Source: Kribbella flavida DSM 17836 (lineage in GTDB: Bacteria; Actinomycetota; Actinomycetes; Propionibacteriales; Kribbellaceae). Taken from it: DNA of 64,000 nt. The notes beneath the pieces were generated by a model. That model was given only the letters and a program-made list of their open reading frames with translations, was not told where the DNA came from and searched no databases. Positions within the stretch are counted from its first letter, which is position 1, and the number at the start of each line of letters is the position of its first letter. Location of the stretch: NCBI RefSeq assembly GCF_000024345.1, contig NC_013729.1:3534001-3598000 (forward strand), in the 5' to 3' direction. Positions 53,297 through 61,841 of the stretch are shown in pieces. The position numbers were made by a program, and so were the translations under genes.

Positions 53297-55504
53297 ATGA
53301 GCGATGCTGTCGAGCGCGTTGCCGACCCGATCGACCTGGACGCCCACCGCACCCGCCGCGACGACCGCGGCGAGACCGCCCATGTGGTGGTTACCCCGGC
53401 CGGCGCCGTCGTCCCCGTCGCGGAGACCAGCTCGGACGCCGCCTACGAAGTCGTGCTGGATGACGACGAGACGACCGATGCCGAGTTGCGCAAGGTGCTG
53501 GTTCCGGTGGACTCCCCGGCCCTGCCGGTCGCGGTGGCGGAAGGGGCGCGGGTGCCGATCGTGCCGGTGCATCTGCGCCCGGAGAACCTGCGGGTCACGG
53601 TCCGCCGAGCGTTGGAGCGGGCCGGGCACGTCGCGCTGTTCCACGCCGTCCGGGCGCCCTGGTACGGGTGCAAGCTGAGCTGGTTCGCGGGGCGCGGGTT
53701 CACCCGGCTGGTCCGCAGCCAGCTGCGCTGGTGGTGGGTGCCGAACTCGTTCGCGCTGGAGCAGAAGGCCGCCGACGCGGGCGAGTTGAAGGAGTGGGAG
53801 AAGATCCACCGCCAGCTCAAGGCGACCCGGCTGTGGCGTGGCGCGGTTCTGACGGGCCAGAACCTCGGTCTGCTGATCGGTGCGCCGATCGCCTGGAACG
53901 CGGCTCCGGCGGCCGGTCTGGCCGCTGTGGGTGCGGCTGCGGTGGCGGGTTTGGCGCACTACGGCCGCCCGGCCGGTCAGACGCTGGTAGGTACGGCGGT
54001 GGTCGCGCCGCGGTTCCGCAAGCTCAACTCTGACATCGTGCTGCGCGCCTACTACGCCGCCGGACTCGGCAACCCCAACCGCGCCGACCAGGAGGTCCGG
54101 TTCGGGTCCGCCATGTCGCGCGATGCTCGCAACACCGGGTCGCAGGTGCTGGTAGACCTCCCGTACGGCAAGGGCTGGTCCGACGTGGCCGGTGCCCGGG
54201 AGAAGATCGCGTCCGGTCTGGACGTGCACGTGAACCAGGTGTTCCTGACCCCGGACAAGACCAGCTCGCGCCGCCACATGCTGTTCGTGGCCGACCGTGA
54301 CCCGCTGGCGGTGCCGGTCGGGCGCACGGACATGCTGGACTGCAAGCCGCGTTCGGTGTGGCAGCCGGTGCGGTTCGGCAAGGACGAGCGCGACGCCCTG
54401 GTCCGGCTCAAGCTGATGTGGTCGTCGCTGCTGGTCGGCGCGCAGCCGCGCAAGGGCAAGACGTTCGCCGCCCGCCTGGTCGCGCTGCACGCCGCACTCG
54501 ACCCGTGGGTGAAGCTGATCGTTGCTGACGGCAAGAACTCGCCGGACTGGCTGGCGTTCCGCAAGGTCGCGCACCGGATGGTGTTCGGCACCCACCCCAA
54601 CCCCAACGACGACGACCCGATCGAGCACCTGCGCGCGATCCTGGACGAAGTCCTCGCCCATATCGACAAGGTCAACTCGATCCTGACGACGTTGCCGGTG
54701 GACATGTGCCCCGACGGGAAGCTGACCGAGGAACTGGCCCGCGACCCCCGTTACCCGGACCTGCGGGTGCTGGTGCTGGTGATGGAAGAGTTCCAGGTCT
54801 ACTTCGAGACCGAGGACCAGGCCGTCAACAAGGAGATTGCGGCGAAGCTGTCGCGGATTCAGGCGGTCGGTCCGTCGGCCGGTGTGGTGATCTTGTCCAG
54901 CTCGCAGAAGCCGTCCGGTGTCGGTGCGGGTGACGTGGGCCGGTTGTTCAACCGCTACCGCGACAACCACTCCACGCGGTTCGCGCTCAAGTGCGGCAAC
55001 CGGATCGTGTCCGAAGCCGTTCTCGGTGGTGACGCCTACGCCGAAGGGTTCGACGCGTCCTCGCTGCCGGTCGGGGACGAGTACCGGGGTGTGGGTTACC
55101 TGTACGGCGCCACCGACGAGACCCCGACGGTGCGGACGTTCCTGGCCGATGCGTCGGATGCGGACAAGATTCTGACCGCGGCGAGGCAGCACCGCGAACG
55201 GCTCGGCACCCTGACCGGGCAGGCGGCCGGGGAAGAGCTGGAGCGCGCCAGCCGCGACGTCCTGGCCGACGTGCTGACCGTCATGGGGCCGGACAACGCC
55301 GCGCACTGGGACACCATCGCCGGACGCCTCGCGCAGCAGATGCCCGAGCAGTACGACGGCACGACGCCGGAGGCGATCTCGGCTCAGGCCCGCGCGCTGC
55401 ACGTGCCGAGCGTGAACGTGAAGCGCGACGGCGCGGTCCGCAAGGGCGTCAAGGCCGACGACCTGCGCGCCGCCATGGCCCGCCGCGACGGCACCACCAC
55501 CTAA
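53297..55504 (+). CDS. traB: FtsK/SpoIIIE-type DNA translocase TraB
   Basis: The 735-aa protein has two membrane segments near residues 190-220, then an FtsK-type motor with Walker A LLVGAQPRKGKTF (about 378-390) and Walker B VLVLVMEEFQVYF (about 490-502), a VVILSSSQKPSGVG segment and a C-terminal winged-helix-like part. TraB pumps double-stranded plasmid DNA between mycelial cells, binding short repeats at clt. A repeat-rich stretch directly downstream is a candidate clt. The ATG at 53297 follows GGGGAG. Confidence 0.92.
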   Translation: MSDAVERVADPIDLDAHRTRRDDRGETAHVVVTPAGAVVPVAETSSDAAYEVVLDDDETTDAELRKVLVPVDSPALPVAVAEGARVPIVPVHLRPENLRVTVRRALERAGHVALFHAVRAPWYGCKLSWFAGRGFTRLVRSQLRWWWVPNSFALEQKAADAGELKEWEKIHRQLKATRLWRGAVLTGQNLGLLIGAPIAWNAAPAAGLAAVGAAAVAGLAHYGRPAGQTLVGTAVVAPRFRKLNSDIVLRAYYAAGLGNPNRADQEVRFGSAMSRDARNTGSQVLVDLPYGKGWSDVAGAREKIASGLDVHVNQVFLTPDKTSSRRHMLFVADRDPLAVPVGRTDMLDCKPRSVWQPVRFGKDERDALVRLKLMWSSLLVGAQPRKGKTFAARLVALHAALDPWVKLIVADGKNSPDWLAFRKVAHRMVFGTHPNPNDDDPIEHLRAILDEVLAHIDKVNSILTTLPVDMCPDGKLTEELARDPRYPDLRVLVLVMEEFQVYFETEDQAVNKEIAAKLSRIQAVGPSAGVVILSSSQKPSGVGAGDVGRLFNRYRDNHSTRFALKCGNRIVSEAVLGGDAYAEGFDASSLPVGDEYRGVGYLYGATDETPTVRTFLADASDADKILTAARQHRERLGTLTGQAAGEELERASRDVLADVLTVMGPDNAAHWDTIAGRLAQQMPEQYDGTTPEAISAQARALHVPSVNVKRDGAVRKGVKADDLRAAMARRDGTTT

Positions 55505-55557
55505 CCCGGTGATCAACGCAGCGTAATCAACACAACTGAGGGTGCGGGACGGGTCGA

Positions 55558-55752
55558 GTAGCGGCCCGGAGGCTACCGGTAGCGACTGCGCTACCCGTCC
55601 CGCTACCCCGCAACCCATACCTGACCAGGCCGTTCTTCCACGCGTAGCGCGTAGCGGCCATGGCCTCTCACGCCCAAAAACAGCCTGTTGGAGGCATTCC
55701 GTGTCCAACCACCCCGCTACCGCTATCCCCACCGCCGCTACTCACGGTAGCG
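55558..55752. repeat. GTAGCG/CGCTAC cluster, candidate clt or origin
   Basis: Nine exact copies of GTAGCG or its complement occur within 195 bp: plus-strand at 55558, 55579, 55644, 55651 and 55747; minus-strand at 55589, 55601, 55715 and 55736; a near-copy CGCTAT at 55721. GGTAGCGACT-GCGCTACC forms an inverted pair. The block spans the traB downstream gap into the next gene's start. Confidence 0.75.
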
Positions 55753-56051
55753 ACACTGCTGCTGCTCTGACCGCCGCTGTGCAGACCGCTGGACAGGTCG
55801 CCGCCGTTGCACTCATCGTCACTATCGCGCTCGCGCTGTACCTGCTCAGCTGCCTGATCTGGCCGTTCGGCAAGTGCCACCGCTGCAAAGGAGCGGGCAA
55901 GTTCAAATCCCCGTTCGGCAACGCCTACCGCCACTGCGGCCGCTGCGACGGCTCCGGCCTGCGGGTCCGCATCGGCCGCCACATCGTCAACCGCATCCGC
56001 GCCACCCGCGGCGCCGGAACCAACACCACCAGCAAAGGCGGCCGGAAGTGA
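55701..56051 (+). CDS. Membrane protein with DnaJ-like zinc ribbon, 116 aa
   Basis: The GTG start (GGAGGC upstream) gives (V)SNHPATAIPTAATHG. A membrane helix (AALIVTIALALYLLSCLIWPF, about 40-62) is followed by two zinc pairs (CHRCKGAGK and CGRCDGSG) like the DnaJ cysteine-rich domain and an Arg-rich tail. It is found next to traB in many AICEs; its role is unknown. Its start falls within the GTAGCG repeat block. Confidence 0.75.
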   Translation: MSNHPATAIPTAATHGSDTAAALTAAVQTAGQVAAVALIVTIALALYLLSCLIWPFGKCHRCKGAGKFKSPFGNAYRHCGRCDGSGLRVRIGRHIVNRIRATRGAGTNTTSKGGRK

Positions 56052-56473
56052 CCGGACAACTGATGGACCGCGCCAGCCTCCACCCCGCCGCGTCCCGGTT
56101 CATCACCTTGTGGAACGGCCAACAGGCACTCGGCTGGGAGCTGCACGGCACTCCGGTGTTCAAGTACCGGTGGGCACCCGCAGGGCTCGCAACCCGCCGC
56201 CAGCTCCGGGCGATGCGCATGTGCCCCGGCGGCCACGAGCCCTACGCGCTGCTCGTGTGGCGAGGCGGCAAGCGGTGGGCGTGGCTGTACCGGCTCGATC
56301 TGGCCCGGCCGTCCCGCGTCGCGTCACCCGCGCAGCTCAACGCCCTGGACAAGGCCATGCGAGCGCGCCGCACCTGCGGGCAATGCGGCCGGGTCGAGGA
56401 CTACTGCATCCCGACCTCCGACGGCCGCTGCCACCTGTGCATGACCACCGACCACTACACCACCGCCGCCTAA
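56048..56473 (+). CDS. RRQRL-motif zinc-binding protein
   Basis: The 141-aa protein has GLATRRQLRAMRMCPGGHEP and a C-terminal zinc region (TCGQCGRVEDYCIP ... CHLC), the layout of the RRQRL-motif family of actinomycete plasmids and AICEs. The GTG overlaps the upstream stop. Function is unknown. Confidence 0.85.
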   Translation: MTGQLMDRASLHPAASRFITLWNGQQALGWELHGTPVFKYRWAPAGLATRRQLRAMRMCPGGHEPYALLVWRGGKRWAWLYRLDLARPSRVASPAQLNALDKAMRARRTCGQCGRVEDYCIPTSDGRCHLCMTTDHYTTAA

Positions 56474-56493
56474 GCCTTGAAGGAGGAACCACG

Positions 56494-57417
56494 ATGACCA
56501 CACCGACGCCGATCCTCACCGCCGCACTCGACGCGGCCGGGCGTGGCTGGCCGGTGTTCATGCTCGGACGCTCCAAGCGGCCCGTCGCCAACTGCGAGAC
56601 CTGCCGACCCGTCAACGGCCAACCACCGCACGACCCCTGGTCCTGCGGGCACCTGACCTGCCACGGCTTCTACGCCGCCACTACCGACACAGCCCGGGTC
56701 GCAGCAATCGTCAACGCCGTACCGGGCGGACAGCTCGCCGTCCGCACCGGGATGGTGTCCGGGCTGCTGGTGGTCGACGTAGACCCCGCGCACGGCGGCT
56801 GGGAAAGCCTGTCCGAGCTGGTCGCACGCCAACTGGTGCCGCGCACGCTGTGGGTCCGCACCGGCAGCGACGGGGCGCACCTGTACTACCGCCACCCCGG
56901 ACTGCACATGCCGTCGCGGCCGATGCCGAACCGGCCCGGCATCGACGTGAAGGCAGACGGTGGATACGTCGTGCTGCCGCCCTCGATCCACCACCGCACC
57001 CGCCGCCCCTACGCCTGGGGAACCGGCAGCGACCTGGCCGACCCGGCAGCCGTGGTGGAGATGCCCCCACCCCTGATCGCCGCATGCCTACCCGCCACGC
57101 CGGCCGAATCCACACACGCGCCCTCAGCGCCGCTCTCCGGCCCTCAGCGGGACACCGGAGGCGGGGGCATCTCCCACCCTGACAAGCTGCTGACGGCACA
57201 CCTGGACGCCGTACGGCAGGCACCGCAGGGCAAGCGCCGCACCACCCTCTACGGCGCCGCGCGAGGCGTCGCGCGGATGGTCGCGGCCGGAGCCTTGGAC
57301 CCGGCCGCCGCCGTCGCCGCCCTCACCTACGCCGGACACCAGGCCGCCCAGACCGACCGCGATATTCGAGCCGCTATCGCTGGCGGCTTCCGCGACGAAG
57401 GGATCACCGCAGCATGA
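56494..57417 (+). CDS. Bifunctional primase/polymerase (prim-pol)
   Basis: The 307-aa prim-pol protein has the archaeo-eukaryotic primase pattern: GWPVFMLG, two catalytic acids in LLVVDVDPAHGG (near residue 90), the TGSDGAHLYYRHPG His and the DVKADGGYVVLPPS acid. It has an AAGGAGG site. It synthesises primers or copies DNA and, with the DUF3631 helicase, replaces RepSA in this AICE class. It overlaps the next gene (ATGA). Confidence 0.93.
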   Translation: MTTPTPILTAALDAAGRGWPVFMLGRSKRPVANCETCRPVNGQPPHDPWSCGHLTCHGFYAATTDTARVAAIVNAVPGGQLAVRTGMVSGLLVVDVDPAHGGWESLSELVARQLVPRTLWVRTGSDGAHLYYRHPGLHMPSRPMPNRPGIDVKADGGYVVLPPSIHHRTRRPYAWGTGSDLADPAAVVEMPPPLIAACLPATPAESTHAPSAPLSGPQRDTGGGGISHPDKLLTAHLDAVRQAPQGKRRTTLYGAARGVARMVAAGALDPAAAVAALTYAGHQAAQTDRDIRAAIAGGFRDEGITAA

Positions 57418-58724
57418 CCGCGCACACCGAGCACGACAACCACGACCAGGCCGACGAGCTGGTGGACGGTGCCGAGCTGCTGGACACGGTGGCCGCGACC
57501 ATCGCCCGGTACGTCATCCTGCCCAGCCAGTCCGCAGCGACTGCTGTCGTGCTGTGGATCGCCGCCACGCATGCGGTTGCAGCGTGGAACTGTGCCCCGC
57601 GGCTGGTGATCCGGGCACCCGAGCGGCGGTGCGGGAAATCGCGGCTGCTGGACATGGTCGAGGGCATGTGCCACCGGCCGTTGATGACCGTCAACGCGTC
57701 CCCGTCGGCGGTGTACCGGTCGATCGGCATGGCACCGTCCGATCCGCCGACCCTGCTCATCGATGAGGCCGACACGATCTTTGGCCCGAAGGCGGGCGAG
57801 AACGAGGACCTACGCGGCCTGCTGAACGCCGGGCACCAACGCGGCCGTCCCGCCCTGCGCTACGACGCCGGGTCACGATCGGTGGAAAAAATCCAGACCT
57901 TCGCCATGGCCGCCCTGGCAGGCATCGGCGCCATGCCGGACACCATCGAAGACCGCGCCGCCGTGATCCGGATGCGCCGCCGAGCGGCAGGGGAAGAGGT
58001 CGCGCCATACCGAGTCCGCCGCGACGGCCCCGAGCTGGACGAACTGCGCCAGCGGCTCAACCAGTGGCTCACCAGCCACATCGACCAACTCCGCGCGGCC
58101 ACACCGGACATGCCGCTCGAAGACCGCGCAGCCGACACCTGGGAACCCATGATCGCCGTCGCCGACCTCGCCGGTGGACAGTGGCCCCGCGCCGCCCGCA
58201 AAGCCGCCGTAGCACTCACCAGCGACCGCGACGCAGGCGACGAGACCTCCATCCCGTCACGGCTGCTGGCCGACTGCCGCACCGCCTTCCAAGACGCCGA
58301 CGCGCTACCCACCCAAATCCTGCTCGACCGGCTCCGCAGCGACCCCGAAGCGCCCTGGGCGACGATGGGCGCGGCCGGACTCACAGCGATGCGCATGGGC
58401 AACCTGCTGCGCGAATTCGAGATCCGCAGCGACACCATCCGCTTCCCCACCGGCCAAGCCAAGGGCTACCACCGCAGCGACTTCACCGACGCCTGGAACC
58501 GCTACTGCCCCGAGCCAAAACCCGCCCCCGGGGAAGCCGTACCAGCCGTACCAGCCTCAACACCGCAGGTCAGTCCCAAGGAGGCTTCCGCCACTGGTAC
58601 GGCTCAAGCCGTACCAACCACCCAAGCCGTACCGCACCTGACCAGCGGAAACGAGGCTGGTACGGCTGGTACGCCTTACCCCCTCCGAGCCGTCAGCGCC
58701 GATTCGACCTCTGGAGCCGCATGA
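57414..58724 (+). CDS. DUF3631 replication ATPase
   Basis: The 436-aa protein has a P-loop variant (RAPERRCGKSRLL), an acidic Walker B TLLIDEADTIFG and an arginine-rich C-terminal region (RAAVIRMRRR), as in DUF3631 proteins paired with prim-pol in AICEs. It probably unwinds DNA. The C-terminus has a repeated AVPTTQAVPH-like stretch. Confidence 0.85.
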   Translation: MTAHTEHDNHDQADELVDGAELLDTVAATIARYVILPSQSAATAVVLWIAATHAVAAWNCAPRLVIRAPERRCGKSRLLDMVEGMCHRPLMTVNASPSAVYRSIGMAPSDPPTLLIDEADTIFGPKAGENEDLRGLLNAGHQRGRPALRYDAGSRSVEKIQTFAMAALAGIGAMPDTIEDRAAVIRMRRRAAGEEVAPYRVRRDGPELDELRQRLNQWLTSHIDQLRAATPDMPLEDRAADTWEPMIAVADLAGGQWPRAARKAAVALTSDRDAGDETSIPSRLLADCRTAFQDADALPTQILLDRLRSDPEAPWATMGAAGLTAMRMGNLLREFEIRSDTIRFPTGQAKGYHRSDFTDAWNRYCPEPKPAPGEAVPAVPASTPQVSPKEASATGTAQAVPTTQAVPHLTSGNEAGTAGTPYPLRAVSADSTSGAA

Positions 58725-59005
58725 AAGGCCACGCACCCGCCCCGCACCTGATCCCCGTCCCGGACGACGACTCGACGGCGACCGTTCACGACTTCCGGGC
58801 GCTCGTCTACACGGTCCCGGAGGTTGCTCGACTGCTGGCGGTCTCCCGCAACACCGCCTACGTCATGGTTCGCACCGGGCAGATTCCCGCCCGCCGACTC
58901 GGGACGCGCTGGGTGGTTCCGCGACGCGCATTCCATGCCTGGCTTGACGCCACTCCGATTCCCGACGACACCGCAACGCTCGCCACCGCATCGAACTGGA
59001 GCTGA
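58721..59005 (+). CDS. xis: Excisionase (Xis)
   Basis: The 94-aa protein has the MerR/excisionase helix-turn-helix YTVPEVARLLAVSRNTAYVMVRTGQIPARRLGTRWVVPRRAFHAWL. It directs excision with the adjacent integrase; only 7 bp separate them. Confidence 0.9.
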   Translation: MKGHAPAPHLIPVPDDDSTATVHDFRALVYTVPEVARLLAVSRNTAYVMVRTGQIPARRLGTRWVVPRRAFHAWLDATPIPDDTATLATASNWS

Positions 59006-59012
59006 CCCCGAG

Positions 59013-60224
59013 ATGGGCTACGTCCGAAAGACCCCGGCTGGAAACTGGAAGGCGTGCTGGCGCGATGCCACCGGTCGCCAGCCGTCGAAGACCTTTCCCA
59101 CCCGTCGAGAAGCCGCAGCGTTCCTGGCCACGATCGAATCAACCAAGCACACCGGTACGTACGTCGATCCGCACGCGGCGCGACGCATCAAGTTCGGCAC
59201 CTACGCCGCGCAGTGGATCGACTCGCACAACGTCGAGCTGACGACGCGGGCACGCGACATGTCACTGCTCAAGAATCACGTTGTATCGCACTGGGCGAAT
59301 GCTCCGCTGTCCGCGATCGACCATTCGTCCGCACAGAAGTGGGTGACCGCCCTCTCCCGGCAGCTATCGCCGTCAACAGTCGCTGAATGCCACCGGCTGT
59401 TCAGCGCCGTGCTGAAAGCGGCCGTTCGGGATCGCCTGATCGCCGTGAACCCGGCCAAGGAACTGCGGCTGCCGAGGAAGCGGCAACATGCGGGCGACAG
59501 GCAGACGATCAGCCGTGAGGACTTCACCACACGCCTTCTTCCGGCCGTGCCCGAACGGCACCGCGCACTCGTCGCCCTCGCTGGCGGAACCGGACTGCGC
59601 TGGGGAGAGTGCGTCGGACTCCGCTGGGAATCCATCGATCCGACGGCCGGCACTGTGCGGGTAGAGCGTGTGGCGGTCGAGGTCAACGGCCACGTCACCC
59701 CGAAGCCATACCCGAAGTCGCGAGCTGGGAGACGCGTCGTACCGGTGCCGTCGATGGTGCTCCGCCTCCTGGACGAGTACCGCGAGCTGTACGGGACCGG
59801 CCAGGCGGGAGAGGTCTTCATCAACGAGGCGGGCACGCCGTTGAGGCGCACGCTGTTCCGGGCGCGAATCTGGCGGCCGTCTCTCGTACGGGCCGGACTG
59901 CTCGGCTCGGTAGTGGCAGAGGGAGACAAGTTCCGGGGAACGTGGCCCACTCCGGCCGGGGACGAGACCGAGCTGTTCAAGACGCGGGCTCAGGCAATCA
60001 AGGCCGTGTCGCGACACGCGGAGGGCGGGCTCCGGTTCCACGACCTGCGCCACTCCTACGCATCGTGGTTGATCACTTCGGGGGTGCCTGTTCCCGACGT
60101 ACAGCGGGTGATGGGGCACGAGCGGCCGACGACGACGCTGGCGATCTACACCCACGTCCAGGGAGGGTCCCAAGAGCGGGTCCTGGGGGCTCTTGCTGCC
60201 TTTTCGCTGCCTGACGAAGGCTGA
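59013..60224 (+). CDS. int: Tyrosine site-specific integrase
   Basis: The 403-aa phage-type integrase has an N-terminal arm-binding part (MGYVRKTPAGNWKACWRD), a SAM-like core domain and the catalytic set R196 (GTGLRWGE), H343-xx-R346 (HDLRHSY), H369 (VMGHERP) and Y379 (AIYTHV). It recombines the 43-bp att core in tRNA-Val(CAC). The gene is 61 bp from attR. Confidence 0.95.
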   Translation: MGYVRKTPAGNWKACWRDATGRQPSKTFPTRREAAAFLATIESTKHTGTYVDPHAARRIKFGTYAAQWIDSHNVELTTRARDMSLLKNHVVSHWANAPLSAIDHSSAQKWVTALSRQLSPSTVAECHRLFSAVLKAAVRDRLIAVNPAKELRLPRKRQHAGDRQTISREDFTTRLLPAVPERHRALVALAGGTGLRWGECVGLRWESIDPTAGTVRVERVAVEVNGHVTPKPYPKSRAGRRVVPVPSMVLRLLDEYRELYGTGQAGEVFINEAGTPLRRTLFRARIWRPSLVRAGLLGSVVAEGDKFRGTWPTPAGDETELFKTRAQAIKAVSRHAEGGLRFHDLRHSYASWLITSGVPVPDVQRVMGHERPTTTLAIYTHVQGGSQERVLGALAAFSLPDEG

Positions 60225-60231
60225 AATGACG

Positions 60232-60267
60232 AGAGCGGGGACCTGGCTGGTGCCGGGTTCCCGCTCT
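60232..60267. terminator. Terminator between int and tRNA-Val
   Basis: AGAGCGGGGACC pairs with GGTTCCCGCTCT (12 positions, one G·T). It ends the integrase transcript from the left and tRNA-Val(CAC) from the right, replacing the tRNA's lost terminator. Confidence 0.75.
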
Positions 60268-60285
60268 GACCTGCTGTTTCCTGCG

Positions 60286-60328
60286 GTGGGCGATACTGGG
60301 TTCGAACCAGTGACCTCTTCGGTGTGAA
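60286..60328 (-). repeat. attR: 43-bp repeat in the intact tRNA-Val
   Basis: Identical to attL at 46202-46244. It restores the 3' half of tRNA-Val(CAC) from anticodon loop to the acceptor end. Confidence 0.92.
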
Positions 60329-60358
60329 CGAAGCGCGCTACCACTGCGCCAATCGCCC
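60287..60358 (-). tRNA. tRNA-Val (CAC), AICE target
   Basis: A 72-nt cloverleaf with acceptor GGGCGAT/ATCGCCC and anticodon loop TTCACAC (CAC). The 3' half belongs to the AICE copy. CCA is not encoded. Confidence 0.96.
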
Positions 60359-60477
60359 GTTCGGGGTGTTGCTGGTGTTGCTCGGGAGAAACCATAGCGC
60401 ATGAAGCGGCGACGTACGAAACCGGCCGGGCTACTCTTGCTGCAGGACGGAGACCCCGTCGCGTTGGAGACGTGATT

Positions 60478-61038
60478 GTGACTTTCTCGCACGACACCGA
60501 GCACGCGCTCGGCACGCTGGTCCGGCTGGTCAACACGCTGCCCGGGCCGAACAGCCAGGTCGACACGATGAACACGCTCGAGGATCTGGAGAAGTTCGTC
60601 CAGGAGCGAGAGTTCAGCGCGGTCGGGACACTGACGGAGACGGACCTGCAGGAGGTCAGAGAGCTGCGGCCGTTGTTCGCCCCGGTGTTCACGACGAGTT
60701 CCGACGCCGAGGCGGCGGCGATGATCAACGCGATCGTCGCGCGCGGCACCACCACGCCGCGGCTGACCAACCACGACGGTCATCCGTGGCACATCCACTA
60801 CTCGCGGGACGGCTCGTCGCTGACCTGCCGGATCACGGTCGAGTGCGGGATCGCGCTGGCGCAGGTGATCTCGGCCGGTGAACGCGAGCGGTTGCGGCGC
60901 TGCGAGGCGCCGGACTGCGACGACGCGTTGATCGACCTGTCCCGCAACCGGTCGAAGCGCTATTGCGACGCGCGGACCTGTGGCAACAGGTTGCACGTCG
61001 CCGCGTACCGCGAGCGCCGCAAGGCGTCGGGGGAGTAG
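60478..61038 (+). CDS. CGNR zinc finger (ABATE domain) regulator
   Basis: The 186-aa protein has an N-terminal ABATE domain (VTFSHDTEHALGTLVRLVNT) and a C-terminal CGNR zinc finger (RRCEAPDCDDALIDLSRNRSKRYCDARTCGNRLHV). Such proteins are putative actinomycete regulators. The GTG at 60478 has GGAG 8 bases upstream, better than the GTG two codons earlier. Confidence 0.92.
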   Translation: MTFSHDTEHALGTLVRLVNTLPGPNSQVDTMNTLEDLEKFVQEREFSAVGTLTETDLQEVRELRPLFAPVFTTSSDAEAAAMINAIVARGTTTPRLTNHDGHPWHIHYSRDGSSLTCRITVECGIALAQVISAGERERLRRCEAPDCDDALIDLSRNRSKRYCDARTCGNRLHVAAYRERRKASGE

Positions 61039-61134
61039 CAACCCGTACGACGTACGCTCTCGCCGCGCCGGTGTGTCCGCACCGGCGCGGCATGCTGCTT
61101 GCGCCCGCCAGCTCTGCACCAGGTCGCCACGCCA

Positions 61135-61290
61135 CGCCGTCACGTCTCACCTCCGCACCACGGCGTCATGCCTCGCGTCCGCGCGACGGCGTCATGCCTC
61201 GCGTCCGCGCGACGGCGTCATGCCTCGCGTCCGCGCGACGGGGTCACGCCTCGCGTCCGCGCGACGGGGTCACGCCTCGCCTCCGCGCCG
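61135..61290. repeat. 26-bp tandem array, six copies
   Basis: Units start at 61135, 61161, 61187, 61213, 61239 and 61265; consensus CGGCGTCATGCCTCGCGTCC plus GCGCGA. The middle copies are nearly identical. No gene is supported in 61039-61841. Confidence 0.88.
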
Positions 61291-61654
61291 CGGCGCCTCA
61301 CAGCCGCACCTCGTCGCTGCGCTCCACCTGGTCGGCGCTCGCTCTGAGCACACTCCGCCCCAACCGCAGCCCATCGGCAGCGCTCGCCCGTCTGAGGGGT
61401 TAACCCACCAAACGCAGGGTTTGGCCCACCAAAATCCGGCGGGCCAACCCTGCATCTGATGGGTTAACCCGGCAGATGCATCTCGGGCAGTCCCCGCGAG
61501 ATGACCTGGCGCCGGCTCCTGTCGCGGCCGGTCTGGGGTGCGCCTCGCCCGGCTGGGGGTGCGCCTCGCCCGGCCGCAGAGGTCCCGGCGAAGCGCGGCG
61601 GCGCCGATGTTGTCGCTGCAGACGTGGAAGCCAGCGTGTTGCCGCGGCCACCCG

Positions 61655-61792
61655 CCGGACCCGTGCGCCGCGGCCGCCCGCCGGAGCCGTGCGCAGTGTC
61701 CTGGCCGCCGGACCCGTGCGCAGTGTCCCGCCCGCCGGAGCCGTGCGTAGTGTCCTGGCCGCCGGCCGGAGCCGTGCGCAGTGTCCCGGCCG
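61655..61792. repeat. 27-bp tandem array, about five copies
   Basis: Units at 61681, 61708 and 61735 (27 bp each) plus flanking diverged copies; consensus CCGGAGCCGTGCGCAGTGTC plus CTGGCCG. It ends about 50 bp before the stop of the aminotransferase gene on the other strand. Confidence 0.85.
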
Positions 61793-61841
61793 CCCGCCAG
61801 AGCCGCGCGCACGGCCGCCCGCCGCGCAGCGCCGTTGGGTG

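Larger units (their letters stand above)
46202..60328 (+). mobile_element. 14.1-kb AICE integrated in tRNA-Val(CAC)
   Basis: Direct 43-bp repeats of the tRNA 3' half bound a set of genes typical of actinomycete integrative and conjugative elements: integrase and excisionase at the tRNA side, prim-pol and DUF3631 replication genes, an FtsK/TraB DNA pump, DUF6284 and RRQRL-motif proteins, an XRE regulator, and a low-GC helicase cargo at the far end. Such elements excise, replicate as plasmids and transfer double-stranded DNA. No Nudix or KorSA-like gene is seen. All transfer genes are intact, so it may be active. Confidence 0.93.

Noticed and set aside
58555..58665. Repeated GCCGTACCA units at the end of the DUF3631 gene as an iteron origin
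   Set aside because: The copies (about six, within coding sequence) are in frame and encode a low-complexity AVP repeat; kept as a weak alternative only.
61135..61290. CRISPR array
   Set aside because: The 26-bp units follow each other without unique spacers and no cas gene is present; it is a tandem repeat. The same holds for the arrays at 45903, 61655 and 21134.
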